Positions 43,396-54,835 of a DNA stretch of 64,000 nt are shown in pieces. Both the position numbers and the translations under genes were made by a program. Under the pieces are notes generated by a model that ran no database searches, was not told the origin of the DNA, and worked only from the letters and a program-made list of their open reading frames with translations. Source of the DNA: Chlorokybus atmophyticus (lineage: Eukaryota > Streptophyta > Chlorokybophyceae > Chlorokybales > Chlorokybaceae). Positions within the stretch are counted from its first letter, which is position 1. Every line of letters begins with the position of its first letter. The stretch covers positions 607,140-671,139 of the forward strand of contig RHPI01000797.1 of NCBI GenBank assembly GCA_009103225.1, read 5' to 3'.

Positions 43396-45063
43396 AGATG
43401 GACGAGGAACGGGAATTGAGAACCGAGGCTTTCTTTACACACCAGCAATACGTCAGCTGCGGGCGGACCTGCATAGCGGTGTTAGGAATGCACGCCAGAC
43501 AGCCAAGGCTTTCAAAGAGCAGCATTCCATGCCTGTCGAGGAGGTCATGGTCAAATTACCGGCATTCGTCTGGATGAATGGCTTTCCGTGAGTCCAGGCA
43601 ATGTGGTTTGGCAACAGAATGCACTGTGGGGTTGGCGACAGTCGCGGGTGCCGGGAGCTGACTGCTACTCTCGTCTTGCCCCTAACGCAATGCATGTGTT
43701 GGGAGGCATTATTCACTACCTGCTTGCTGTTGTGTACGACGCTGCGAAGGAACGAATGCGTCCATCCACGAGACAGTTTCTGCCAGGCATGTCTTTGGAG
43801 TTGCTTTTGTGTTGAACACAAAAGCCAACGACACGTGCTCACAAGCACATGTGCTCAGGCTGAATGCATGCAAGGCGACTCTACGGGTTTCGCACCTCAA
43901 GGCACCCACCCAAGCACAGTAGATTTCTTCCTGTCCGACCACTCCTTTCGAGTGGTGGAGAAAGTGGCGGTGCTGCAGCTGCTGCCGTTCCTTGCAGACG
44001 GTTTGCTGCTCGATAGTGAGGGCAACCATTTCTTCACCATTGCTGCCATATCGCTTGTCCATTGGAACAAGAAGTTGCTCAAGGTGCATGAACACACATG
44101 AGAGACCCTGAGCACAGCCGACAACGAGCTGGCTACCTTCAAAGCTGCAGTGTTGCATCCGCTACTGTCGTCATATTCTGCAAAAAAGTCAGGTTGAAAG
44201 ATCGAGATAATGCATTAGCTCACTCATATTGGGCCGGCAATTGTCAGTAGTGGACACCCAAATTGGTTCAGCGCCAACCGCATGGAGCAAATACACGCCC
44301 AAAATATCAAATGGTGGGCGCGTGGTGGCAACAACCGGGACTGCTAGGCGCGTATCCTGAAGGCATGGAGCTGTGCGGAATATGTGAGAGAGGATGGCAT
44401 GGTCGTGGATCTCGAGATGCACTCGGTTATGGCGCAGGCGCGGCAGCAGTGCTGTAATGTAATGGAGAGGACGGACAAGTTGCTACTGATGGATGTGCTG
44501 ACAAGGAGGGAGCCAGCTCGTACTGGAGCGGAGCTGCGCGTAGCCGCCAAGTCGCCCTGAAGACTCCATTCGCCGACAAACTGGTTGCCACCCTGGTCAG
44601 CTGCTTGAGGAGGGAACAACTGGAGTTAGCCGACGGGTGGCGTACTGCTCGCGTGGTAAACGGAGGCGCAGCGGTGTACATGACTTCAGGAGTCAGCATG
44701 GCGCGCGCAACTGAGATGTTCCATAGGCGGCTTTGGGTCTCTACACTTAAGTTGGAAGGTGATGAGGACGGTGTGAACGTGACGTGGTGGGCTCACTCCT
44801 TTTCTGGCGCGTGGTGGTGTGGGGTGGTGGCGGCGAGTGCGTGTGGAAGGAGGTCGTGTTTGTCCGCTGGTACACGAAGCTGGATGTGACGAGCGACACA
44901 AAATGCATTGCTATAGAATGGGAAAAGCATCGAGGGGGTCCACATCTCGATGTCGTGATTCTGGAGTAAAGGCATTATTCAGCTGCTCCCCATGTTTGAC
45001 AAGGACAGCGCCCGTGTACAAGAGGGCAAGTATTGGGTGAACGTTCACTGCACTGCCACATGA
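43392..45063 (+). pseudogene. Transposase C-terminal region, frame-broken
   Basis: The homology goes on in shifted frames: RQLRADLHSGVRNARQTAKA to about 43580; NALWGWRQSRVPGADCYSRL with LAPNAMHVLGGIIHYLLAVV near 43606-43780; QARQQCCNVMERTDKLLLMD near 44430-44510; then VVFVRWYTKLDVTSDTKC and MFDKDSARVQEGKYWVNVHC to the TGA at 45061. The A-P-x-x-M/L-H motif and the W-Y/F-strand end are typical of Plavaka-family proteins. Some breaks could be unseen introns, but a one-base slip near 43450 looks like real damage. Confidence 0.55.
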
Positions 45064-45299
45064 CACATGTACTTGTCTCACTACTTTGAGTTTGAAGCTT
45101 ATCAATCAGTTAGGCATTGCTAATCGTATGCTAAGACTTTTGCATGTGGACGTTTACAACATCGGGCAGCTGTCACTGCACAATTGTCACCACAATCGAA
45201 TGTGCATGCAACATTTAACAATTGGTCCGCCGTGTGGCATTAAGCATCAATACAGTGCACCACACTCAAGCCTCATAGTTCCATAACACAGGAGGGTAG

Positions 45300-46990
45300 T
45301 CACAGCATATCCATTGTTTCAAGCTTGAGACGCCCTATGCACTCCACCATTGCGGAAGGAACTGCATTCGCTATGGTAACGACCGAGGTCATCCATGGCA
45401 CTCTCAGCGCTGTTTGCCATGCAGCAATGCCGCCCATGGTGCTTGGAAGGCCATAGACTGGGTACATTTGCTGTGGCGTGTTTGATGGCACGATTGTCTT
45501 CTTTGCGCTAGCGGACAGGTGCGGCGATAGCAGTCCAACCGCCTTGCCCGCATACGAGCAGCGTGCTGGTGGGGTAGCTACTGCTGGCTGTGTCTCAAAC
45601 AGACGGTATCAAAAAGTTGATAGGCCAACATCGTGCCACAAAGGGACAAATTGGGTCTGAATGAGGAGCTGCTCCTGACACACTCCCAATCACAAACTTG
45701 ACCTGGCCTGCAAGCAGCGGATGTCGGACGAGCGGTATCATATCCTAGTGTCTTCAGGATGTGCCATGTGCCGCCCGTTTAGGTGCCGGGATAGCACCTG
45801 AATAGGCCTGGCATGGTGGACTGGCCCAGATGAGCTCGTACTCGCTCAGCTCTCCTGCACTCAGGGTGCATACATCGCGGTGTATGAAGGGCAGCGGGTA
45901 CTCAGAGGAGGGACTTATGTCCATCCCGGTCACGTCAAAACCTGCGTGGTATAGACCGACACTGGCACCGCCACCGCCGCAGAATAGGTCGAGTGCCCTT
46001 GGTCTGCGTGTGCGTCCCAGCTTGTTGTCAAATGGCGTGTATGTGGTCAAGGCTGGCCGTGGTGCTAGCCAGGGACTAACAATGATGCCGTACGGGCTTA
46101 CTTTGCGACTGACGCTCTCCCCTCCGGCGCGCAGATAATGGCGTGCCCCGTCAACTGATGTGTACGCGAATACGTTGTGCCCTTTGAAGTTGATGGTTTG
46201 TGGTCGATCACCGTCATCGAATACTATACGGTGCTGCCCTGCAAAGACATTTTCCATTGCACCATGCATATATGATGCGTCCTCAATCTCGCACGCCACG
46301 AAGCGATGCTGACCTGACGCTTGCTTGAATGATTCCACAACGCCCGCATACCATTCCCCATCCAGCGGCCAATGCACCATGACACTCACACCGATCAGCT
46401 GCTCGCATCCCAACTTAACTGCGTTCCGCAGCCGATGCAGTGCGCTGTCCAACGGTCGATGGTCTGCCTCCTCTACAGCGGCCAGGGGATGGAACTGCCC
46501 ACGCCCACACCGTGCAAGACTGCTCTGAATGCGACAACAGCTTCAACATGCATGAAATAAGCATACGCCCAACATAACATGCAGTGATACGTCGCGGTCC
46601 ACTCTTGTGAATTACCTCCACAGCATCCACCACCTGTCCACTAACCACATGTCCTGGTGTTGTCCATGTAAAGAAGCGCACGGGTTCCCCTCGCCACTCG
46701 AAGCATGAGCGCGAGCACGATTCGCACACGCACTGCACGCAATGGAAAAACTCGGGTTCCTTGCACAGCACTTGGCCGAGGCGGCAGCCAAACACGTCGA
46801 CATTGTGTGTGGTGTGATGCCAGCAAGCAGCACTAAAACCGTGGCACACTGTCTGCACTCGCTGGCATTCGGTCAAGTGTGCTCGCATTTGCTGCCTACG
46901 GCCATTGGCACATACGTACGCATTGCATTGTGGGCACACCAAGCATGGTCTCCTAGGTGAGGGTGATTCAACTGCTGCCGCCGACATCAT
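45300..46990 (-). CDS. Phage-type DNA cytosine-5 methyltransferase with N-terminal zinc finger
   Basis: Exon 1 (46990-46616) and exon 2 (46524-45798) are in phase. Residues 1-125 carry a C2HC finger (CPQCNAYVCANGRRQQMRAH, then C) and a Cys cluster HCVQCVCESCSRSC. Around 177-230, HWPLDGEWYAGVVESF and IVFDDGD look like a Tudor/PWWP-type barrel. The methyltransferase domain has motif I ALDLFCGGGGASVGLYHAGF near 302 and motif IV WASPPCQAYS near 360, with the catalytic Cys in PPCQ. This is the short form known from phages and bacteria. After the PCQ motif the homology resumes as VKFVIGSVSGA (VIENVPGA in the family) and as ALRVPWMTSVVTIANAVPSA near 45393-45340, ending at 45300. A frame break near 45610 and the weak VIGSVSGA motif suggest it may be damaged. 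It would methylate cytosines in DNA in the nucleus. Confidence 0.75.
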
Positions 46991-47051
46991 GCAAAATAGG
47001 AATCGGCACGGCTGCCCACAAACTGAGCGAGACTTTAGAGTATGGGCATCA

Positions 47052-47082
47052 ATTTAGGGTTGCCAGCTTACGAACCCTAAAT
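47052..47082. repeat. Inverted telo-box: 10-bp arms, 11-bp loop
   Basis: ATTTAGGGTT at 47052-47061 and AACCCTAAAT at 47073-47082 are perfect inverted copies, 62 bp upstream of the methyltransferase start codon. Likely a promoter element or protein-binding hairpin. Confidence 0.6.
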
Positions 47083-47126
47083 GGGTCAAACTTCAAGTGA
47101 AGCACGACTGTACCTTATACGCTATT

Positions 47127-47186
47127 GCAGTACCATGCATGGTACTACATCAACATGAATGGTACTCTATCTGTTAATGGTACTAC
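47127..47186. promoter_or_regulatory. GTACCAT motif cluster before the methyltransferase
   Basis: GTACCATGCATGGTAC, a perfect palindrome, followed by two ATGGTAC half sites, 140-200 bp upstream of the methyltransferase start. Confidence 0.5.
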
Positions 47187-47473
47187 AGTACAAGGATACT
47201 CGCATACTACCACGATCGTAGAGTAATACTGTGCTGTCATGCCATGGAACCCAGAGCGCTGTCCGAGTTTGTTGCTGTCAACCACGCTCTAAACCAGCGA
47301 GGTATGCAAGCCATGCACTGACTCATGCGCCGGGCAGTCATCATACACATGTACAGCCAATGCTTCTAACAACAGCAGATCTCGGGTGCACCATGCACCA
47401 TGCTGTAACTATACATGTACCTACATGGTTCACAGGAAGCCAACACAAAACTACAATACATGCACAATTGTCA

Positions 47474-50400
47474 TCAAGGCTGGGGCCAAATCACCGCCGA
47501 CACGTTGGCGTCTTGCATCAGGCGTGGCGACCAAAACGGGTGAGGTTGCTTGCAGAATGAACACGCTTGTAGATTCTTTGATTTATTTGCCACAGTCTTC
47601 TGATGTGCTATGATGCAGACATGGCACATCGCTTTCTTGCAACAGGGCGTCTCCCCACCCGCTAGGGGAGGTGGCTCTTCAATGCGACAAATCAGCACAC
47701 ATGGTGCACGCGGGTGTGCAAGCTGCCTCTGCCACCAACCTCTGCTATCGCATCGCAGGCGTAGCGACTCCCATCTGAATGGCGCAGCATAACGCTCCAC
47801 TGCCTGCTCGATCACCTGACGCCCATCTGCCGCCATACACCACCTGCTGGTCTTGGTGGTCTCGTCCAGCATGCGTTCATCCAGGCCCTCGACATGGCTG
47901 TCGTCACTCGTGTACTCCCCCGCATCGTCATTTTCTTCGAGCTTCCACAGAATCAGCTCGACGTGCCGTATGACATACAGCCACTGCCAGCCAAAGCATG
48001 CCAAGTACAGCTCGAATGGTTTTACTTGCCACCCAGTATGTTTGCTCAGGTAGTGGCACACATCTCGACCCGCATTAGTCGACATCGACAGGTACATCTG
48101 CTGCAGCAGGTCGAAGTTCTGCTCCGCAGATAGCTCTTGCACATTGCCGGGGTGCTGCGGCAGCAACAACACCATCATATCGAGGACGGCGAGGGGCAAC
48201 AACGTACTACGGATGGCCATATCGTGTATGGGTTCCAACCACGGCCAATCCCCAGAGGTCTGTTTAGACCGCATTCTCCGCGTTTGCTCCCACTTATTGC
48301 AAACTTTCGTCACCCACCTCGAGGCATGCCGCATGCGGTGATGCAGCGCGTCTTGGGCGTACTGTAGGGTGATCAACTCCTTTGCACTACGAGTCAGCCC
48401 CCCAAAGCGTCTGCGCGTCGGTGCTTTGAGCTTAGGCAGCTCGTGCCGCACCGGCTGTCTCTCTGGACGATGCTGAGCAGCCACTTGACGCTGTAAACCC
48501 GCCTGTGCCTACTCAGGACACACAGTCAGCCCCAGTGAGGCTTCAAGGCGCTGTGCTTCTTCTAATGTTGTAACGATGCCTCACCTTTCCTTTTTTGGTC
48601 CTGTCAGCGTCCTTTGTTCCAACAACCTTCTTCTTTTTTTTTTGTCACCCTGCACATCCTGGCAGGCGCTCTCCGTGGCACTGTCACTCAGAGGAGGTAA
48701 GGCGTTATCTTCTTGCTCCACAGCCTTGCGCTTGTTGGTTGCCTCCCGTTCCTCCACGACCTCATGTTGCTTCATGAGGTCGAGCATGAAGCCTTTGTCT
48801 TTCAGCGCAGCTTTCAGGACACCTCGATCAATCTCTTTACCAACAAGACAGGCTGGGATCAATGTGGCAAGCTTAGAGGGAGAGGGCGAGCTACAGCTGC
48901 TTCTTGATGGAGATGCCTCCGGATGGTCAGAGTGCGGTGGCAAGTGAGTCTCCGCGGCAGGAAGGGAGGGTGCTGAATTGGGATTGCGAGCATGTGGCTG
49001 TGGTTGAGGGGAGGCAGGATGTGCAGAACACTCGGCTACTTCTTGCCTAGCACACGAAGGCGAGGCCTGAGGCGTTGGCGCAGCACTCTGGGTCACAGCC
49101 GGTGGTAGCGGGGAATTGGCAACGCCATGCCGCCACTCTCCGATCAGGTGTGTTACCTCCGGTGGCACTTCATGCATAGGCCACGACCACTGTTCGGTGC
49201 TTGCAGGCTTGAGGAGCCAAAAGTGTGCTTCTGGCTCATCAGGAGCAGTGTTGCCCACCACCAGGACTGAGTTGGGGGCTTCTTTATTTCCAACCCAAAC
49301 TGCGCTGCCGGGCCGTGGCACCCACTCCCCATGCTCGCGCTGAACGGTCACGCAGCCAATCAACAAGCCCAGCTTGTTGGCAAACATGGTCATCTGCAGG
49401 TGCTCGACGTACACATCTTTTCTCCGCACGATCTGTCGCACCTTGGCCATGGCTAGGTCAATGTTGCAGTTGATATCAGCCAACATGGTCGCAGGCAGTT
49501 TGTCGTAATACTGCGCCATCTCTCCCGCGGCACCAGTGGCTCTGCAGAAGTCTAGGATTCTGCTCGCCACGCCTGCATCGACAGCCTTGGCGGTGATTTT
49601 GCGGAGAGTGTGCCCCCTGCCGTCGTCGTCCATGGTGTCCAGCATGGCCCAAAATCTGCTCGAGCTGGGGCACTTGTGATCATCCAGGACACTTTGCGCT
49701 ATGGATGGCCTGGCGCGAAATACACAATGGTAGAAGCAGTTACCATCCGTTGGCGCATTGAAGTGGTCCCATGAGGCGAGCTGGCCACCTAGCATGACTG
49801 ATGGCCGTATGCGGGTTGCGGCCAGCTCCTCTGATGACTCGCTGGCAGGTGGTGACCCCTGCTGCATGCGCATACAGCACTCACATGGTGTGTCCAACTG
49901 TGGACGGCAAGAGTCACAGTGACTGATAAAGTACCTGAGTTTGGGGCAGACTGCCGGCTTCAACTTGCAGCGGGTGGGGTAAGGTAGGTGCAGAAGCCAC
50001 ATCGGTTGTTGCATTGTGCTGTGGTCTCGCCGGTGGCGGCAAGAAGGATTGTTGCCCCGCAATCACCGGTGCTGCTCGTGGAGGAGATGGCAGTGCACGA
50101 AGGACTGGTGCCGCGGAAGGTGGTTGCGCTCTGGCTGGGAGGGGAGCAGGAGCTGCAGGTGAGACCACTTGTGCATGCAGCAAGGGGGGCTGTATACAGG
50201 ACCCAGGATAAGATGGCTCACAATGTTGCAAAGGACGAATATAAGCTTATGCAGTGCCTGACGCATTGTTACCAAGGCACGAGCATAAAAGACAGCGACT
50301 TACCTCAATGGCCCGTGGGCTGCATGGAGCAGGGGAAGCCATGGGGGCTGACAAGGTGGTATTGGCTGCACTCTCCCCGCCACCCTCGATGGCAGACTCG

Positions 50401-51324
50401 TCACGGAGCTCTTGAGCCATGGGCACATCATGCGCCACTGCCCCAATGGACATGTCGGGATTCAACAGGCCAACATGCATGTTAACCTGATGCCGCATTG
50501 CCGCCGCGCCCATCAGCAAGTGGGGTTGAGAGACCAGTTGATGGGATTGAATCCAGGCTTGCATAGGAGCTCCAACAGGACTTAGTGCACTGTGGTGCTG
50601 TCAACCAATCACATGTGGGTTAGCTGCATGCTTGCGACACTGCAATTGCAATAGTCAACTGCGTCACACCGTCATCAGTTGGTTGCTTCGAACAGTCACC
50701 TGCGGCATTGCTGGTTGATGCACGAATGATTGCATGGACTGCGTCATTGCTGGTTGATGCACTATTGGTTGAATGCCGGACGAATGGCCACGCGCTCCTG
50801 TGCTCAAACCCAGCCTACTTCGTTCGGCACGCGCGCGCGACTTCGCACGCTCACGCACATCCTAGCATGGAAAGGTAGGCATGCATTGGAGCCGACATTG
50901 CAGTCAACATGCACAGCGAGATTGGCAACAACATACCGCCGCCCAGCTCTGTCTATCTGCTCTTGCTTCCGCAATGTCGGCTTGACTGTAGGGTGGGTAT
51001 GGGTGAATAGTGGAGGCCTGCAGCCACGCTACATATATCACATGGACTGCGCTAAAAAACAAATTGCTCTTGCAAGGAAATGCATGTGACTGTTGAGCGT
51101 ACCTCTGCATTCCTTTGTGCTTGTTCCCACAGCCGCAACTGGTCCCGCATGGTTCTGACAAGGGGCTCCAAGGACTGCAGCTCCTGATCCACTCCCTGTT
51201 GCAGAAAGCGAGCCACCAAGCAGCTCTCTGTGTGAAGATGGTCTTTAATGGCTTGCCTGCTGGTTTGTCCAATGTTGGTGATGCATGTTGGACAGCCCCA
51301 TTGCTGACGCCTGCCATGATCCAT
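47474..51324 (-). CDS. C2HC finger / OTU protease / RING-like multidomain protein, copy A
   Basis: Minus-strand exons run from ATG 51324. Exon 51324-51103 has a C2HC finger (WGCPTCITNIGQTSRQAIKD, then H and C) and a coiled coil. Exons 50861-50700, 50597-50304 and 50189-49965 form a Gln/Pro/Ala-rich linker. A long exon from about 49861 carries an OTU cysteine protease: the Cys loop APTDGNCFYHCVFRA and the His strand DEPEAHFWLLKP. OTU enzymes cut ubiquitin or ubiquitin-like chains. After a basic segment (DKKKRRRLLEQ) a TGA at 48581 ends the frame. The same frame reopens and runs to 47474 with a helical region and a C-terminal cysteine cluster, TPCCKKAMCHVCIIAHQK and CSFCKQPHPFW, like a RING finger. 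A TAG near 48509 (Tyr codon in copy B) also interrupts. Either one damaged gene or two genes in series. The exon near 50990-50940 does not close in phase. Confidence 0.6.
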
Positions 51325-51558
51325 GACGTGGCGACCGGTAGTAGCTGGCTTCGCTGCTTGAACTCTTACGACCACAACTTCTCGCAAGATGTGCCACGCC
51401 GCCGCCGCCGCCACCGCCTCCTAGTCGAACCCAGGCCCATCAAGCCTGACATTCGACCCGTCATCGACCTGGTGCCCCTGCGTGCCATCATCCGGCCATC
51501 AATGAAGCGTGTTTGGGTGAGTGCATGCTAACTCCCATTTGGGCTGATCGAGCAATGC

Positions 51559-51588
51559 CTCTGTCGTACCATGGATGGTACGACAGAG
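51559..51588. promoter_or_regulatory. 30-bp palindrome in the shared promoter, copy A
   Basis: Two 14-bp arms, CTCTGTCGTACCAT and its exact reverse complement, around a GG centre. It lies between the divergent starts at 51324 and 51897, and further GTACCAT half sites follow to 51720. It could be an operator or a subterminal repeat of the element. Confidence 0.6.
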
Positions 51589-51896
51589 CCATTGTACGGC
51601 AATCGCTGGGGTTGGACGAGAGATGCCTCTGTCGTACCATAAATGTTACGACACAACCATTGGTAACAATGGTTGTACGAAGCATGCATGGCACGAATGC
51701 ATAAGTCGTACCATCAACCATAGGAGCAAGGACGCACTACAAGTGCGACTCTAGTGCGGGACTCTAGACGTTCAAAACCGCCTCATTTTCGTTTTCGCGC
51801 CTCATACATTCGGGCGGGCCAACCGGCGGCGGCAGCGTTGGAGGCGGCAGCGCCACTTATAGCTAAACAGACGGCACCCGACTATCAGTTGGAGAG

Positions 51897-53730
51897 ATGC
51901 CTCGTGGTCCATCCGTAAGTGCACCTCGTCGTGGAGGTCGGCGCCAGTTGTCCACATTGCCCCCAGTGTTCAACCAGGCAACCGTCGCCAACCAATCACA
52001 GCAAGACCCCGCGCTAACGCCCAGCACATCACAACAACTCCACCTGACACCGCAGTCGCAAGGGCAAGCTAGACTGCATGCGTTCTTGATGCACTGTGCA
52101 CGTTGCTTCTTGCTCAACTTCTAACTTGGATGCTTGCTTCTATCATGACTAGCACAGTGACTCACTGCATGCGTTCTGGATACACTGTGCACGTCGTTCT
52201 TTTTCCTCCACTGTGAGGGTTGCATATTTCATGGCTGGCAGCATGACTCATGTGATTGTGCTTGCAGAGGGTCGATTGGACCCCCCAACCCAAACGCATG
52301 TGGCCGTGATGTGGCAACCTCGGCCGTCAGCAACCCTTCCCCAAGCAAGTGGAAGATTGGCAACGAGGTAAGCACTGTGTGACACTGTGACACTGTGTGT
52401 ATGTGTGTAACGGATTGTTCTTCTGTGGACAGCATTTGCGAGATGCCGTCGTTGAAATCATAAACGGCCACTGGGTAGAGAGCCACGTTTATCCCAAGGA
52501 GGACACTATTCGTAACGTCATGTGTCAGGTGCTGTGAATGCTTCATGACCGCACTGCACCGTGACACTGACCAACCTGCCCGTGACAGGTAGTTGGCTTC
52601 GACCATGACGACGAGGCCGATGCGGCCAAGTTCTATGAGGTGTACTGGACTCCCAAGGAGTGCCCCTTCCACTGGAGTGTCGCCCTGAAGAAAGCTACGC
52701 AGGTCCGGTCTGAGAACGTCACTAAGATCAAGCATGTCCTTGAGAAGGAGTACAAGTGGACACTGTTTAACAGCAACAAGCGCAAGTGAGTTGGGTCCCT
52801 CACCACCATGTCTGCTATGCAACACTGCCTTCTTACTCAGCCTCCATACACACGTACTCATCTCGCCTATTGTAACCGATTCAATCAGGCACATCGACGC
52901 CCTAATGGACCCCGAGACCCAAAAAGCCCAGATGCGCAACGCGCTCCAAAGTAAGTCACAGGCACTATTCTAGCCTGGTGCAGGCTCAACTTGAACTATT
53001 CATTTCGTGACTAATGCCTTGTCGGTATGACTGTCGCAGACAAGTCATGGCGGAGATTTGAGGTGACCGACACTGCAGACCCGGAGCGGAAGAGATACAT
53101 CCATGAATGGGGCAATCCCGTAATCTGGCAAATGATCGTGCAATGCTGGTCTTACGCCTTCACTACACCTGGTCGCCGGCAACTGACAGTCAACCACCTC
53201 GCATACCTGTTGCTTACGGTGAGCACTCTGAACTCCATCATTAGCAATTCATTTATGCTGTAGCCCCAAACTACAGGCTTGCAGACGCGCTTGCAGTGAA
53301 TATATATAGTGGCTTTCGAGGCCATTCAGACATGCCTGTAAACTACGCAGGTGGAGCGCATCCTAAAGGGCAAGGATGGAGACCCTCTCCTAGCTGCCAG
53401 CATTGACACACATGAAGAATACCTCAGCGAAATCAACACCATGATCATGTCAATGAAGCGGGAGATGAGGCAACGATACGCAGCCCTCCAGCCATTCACC
53501 CTTGTGAAACGCCGCGCTGCATCTTGTGTCCAATACTTGAAAGATCCCAACGGCGCCGGCCGCAAGAGACAGCAGCTCGTGACCCGCTCGCTGAGGCAGA
53601 AGCGGCATTTGATTGGCTGGCACAACTGTTTGAGGAGGAAGAGCAAGCTCCGGCGTCTCCTCCACAGGCCCCAGCGCGTGGTGCTTTGTTCCGTAATGAC
53701 GAGACCAGCGATGATGGAGAGGAGCTGTAG
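51897..53730 (+). CDS. Plus-strand gene of unknown family, copy A
   Basis: Exons: 51897-about 52067, 52268-52367, 52433-52528, 52589-52785, 52889-52950, 53040-53218 and 53351-53730. The N-terminus is Arg/Pro/Gln-rich (MPRGPSVSAPRRGGRRQL). The body has HLRDAVVEIINGHWVESHVY, FYEVYWTPKECPFHWSVALK, DPERKRYIHEWGNPVIWQMI and GRRQLTVNHLAYLLLT. The last exon is open in two frames. One gives a basic tail to 53758; the other gives an acidic tail, FDWLAQLFEEEEQAPASPP and NDETSDDGEEL, ending 53730, which looks more like a real C-terminus. The aromatic, charged body suggests a DNA- or protein-binding role, but no DDE, HUH or integrase motif is visible, and I do not recognise the family. The exon 1 donor is not clear. 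Confidence 0.6.
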
Positions 53731-54104
53731 CGCAGTTGGTAGTCCGTTTAGCTGGTAGTGTACATAGCTACAAGGCTCTTGTGACTGAGTGTTGTGCATC
53801 TTAAACCAACTCAGTCAATCGTCATTATGCTCATGCACATCAATACTTGCATCCCTATGATGTACAAGAGAACTGCATTCGAGTCACATAATCGAACTAC
53901 AAGCCTTGGCAAGTGACTGAGAGACATTGTACACATTGCAGGTACATGTACACAGCACAGGCACATAACAATGCTGGAAGTCAGTGACAGTCGCGTGTAG
54001 TCAAGCTATGCAAATACATATGATGACAGTTAGGCATTGGTCACCTTCAGTTGTTAAAGAATGCCTTATTTTGTCGATAATTACCTAGTTGGTGCTTGTG
54101 AATT

Positions 54105-54400
54105 AGGCTTAGTCGCCTGCGCTGGACTAGTGTGTAGTCTGCAGGTGTCTGTCACATAGGCTGAGTCACCTAAGTAACACTGATGTGTAACTTGCAAGTG
54201 CCTGCTAGTTAGGTGTAGTCACCTGTTAAGGCATAATGTGTAACTAACAGTTGCCTGTAAATTACACAAAATCATTTGTTAAGGCCTGGTGTGTGACTAA
54301 CAGGTGCCTGTTAATTATATACAGTCACCTGTTAAGGCCTGATAGGTAACTAACAGGCGCCTGTTAGTTAGGCATAGTCAACTGTTAAAGACTAAATTGT
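54105..54400. repeat. Palindrome-rich minisatellite at the end of copy A
   Basis: Five to six units of about 55 bp built from CACCTGTTAAGGCCTGAT, GTAACTAACAGG and TGCCTGTTAATTAGGC. Each unit holds a hairpin; one is the perfect 16-bp palindrome TAACAGGCGCCTGTTA at 54351-54366. Confidence 0.8.
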
Positions 54401-54835
54401 AACAAAAAGGGCCTTACAGTAACGAAAGTTACTATTAGGTCCCTGTATCAAGATTACAGGTGGCCTGAGCCACGACAGTCTAAATTAGCGTCCTCAGGTG
54501 CACGGCCGTTGCCAATATTTAGTCGGCCGGCAGGGAAAACATATTGCGACGAATACAAGGACACTCGCATACTACCACGATCGTAGAGTACTGTGCTGTC
54601 ATTCCATGGAACCGAGAGCGCTGTCAGAGTTTGTTGCTGTCAACCACGCTCTGAACCAGCGAGGTATGCAAGCCATGCACTGACTCATGCGCCGGGCAGT
54701 CATCATACACATGTACAGCCAATGCTTCTGACAACAGCAGATCTCGGGTGCACCATGCACCATGCTGTAACTATACATGTACCTACATGGTTCACATGAA
54801 GCCAACACAAAACTACAATACATGCACAATTGTCA

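Larger units (their letters stand above)
41409..45063 (+). mobile_element. Plavaka-like (CACTA-related) DNA transposon coding region
   Basis: The plus strand carries, in order, a C2HC zinc finger, a Plavaka-type transposase core and a Plavaka-type C-terminal region, spread over exons and some frame breaks. Terminal inverted repeats were not located. GTACCAT palindromes lie at 41640-41725, just before the main start codon. Confidence 0.65.
47189..54549. repeat. 7.4-kb tandem unit, copy A
   Basis: From TACAAGGA to ACATATTGCGA this segment is repeated at 54554-61993 in the same direction. The offset rises from 7355 to 7391 bp through small indels, such as an extra 24 bp in a GCC triplet run near 51400/58760. 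The middle and right parts are nearly identical; the left 1.8 kb is clearly more diverged. It carries two divergent genes and a palindrome-rich tail. No terminal inverted repeats were found. Confidence 0.9.

Noticed and set aside
54105-54400. CRISPR-like array
   Set aside because: The units are imperfect, contiguous and have no distinct spacers; it is a eukaryotic minisatellite.
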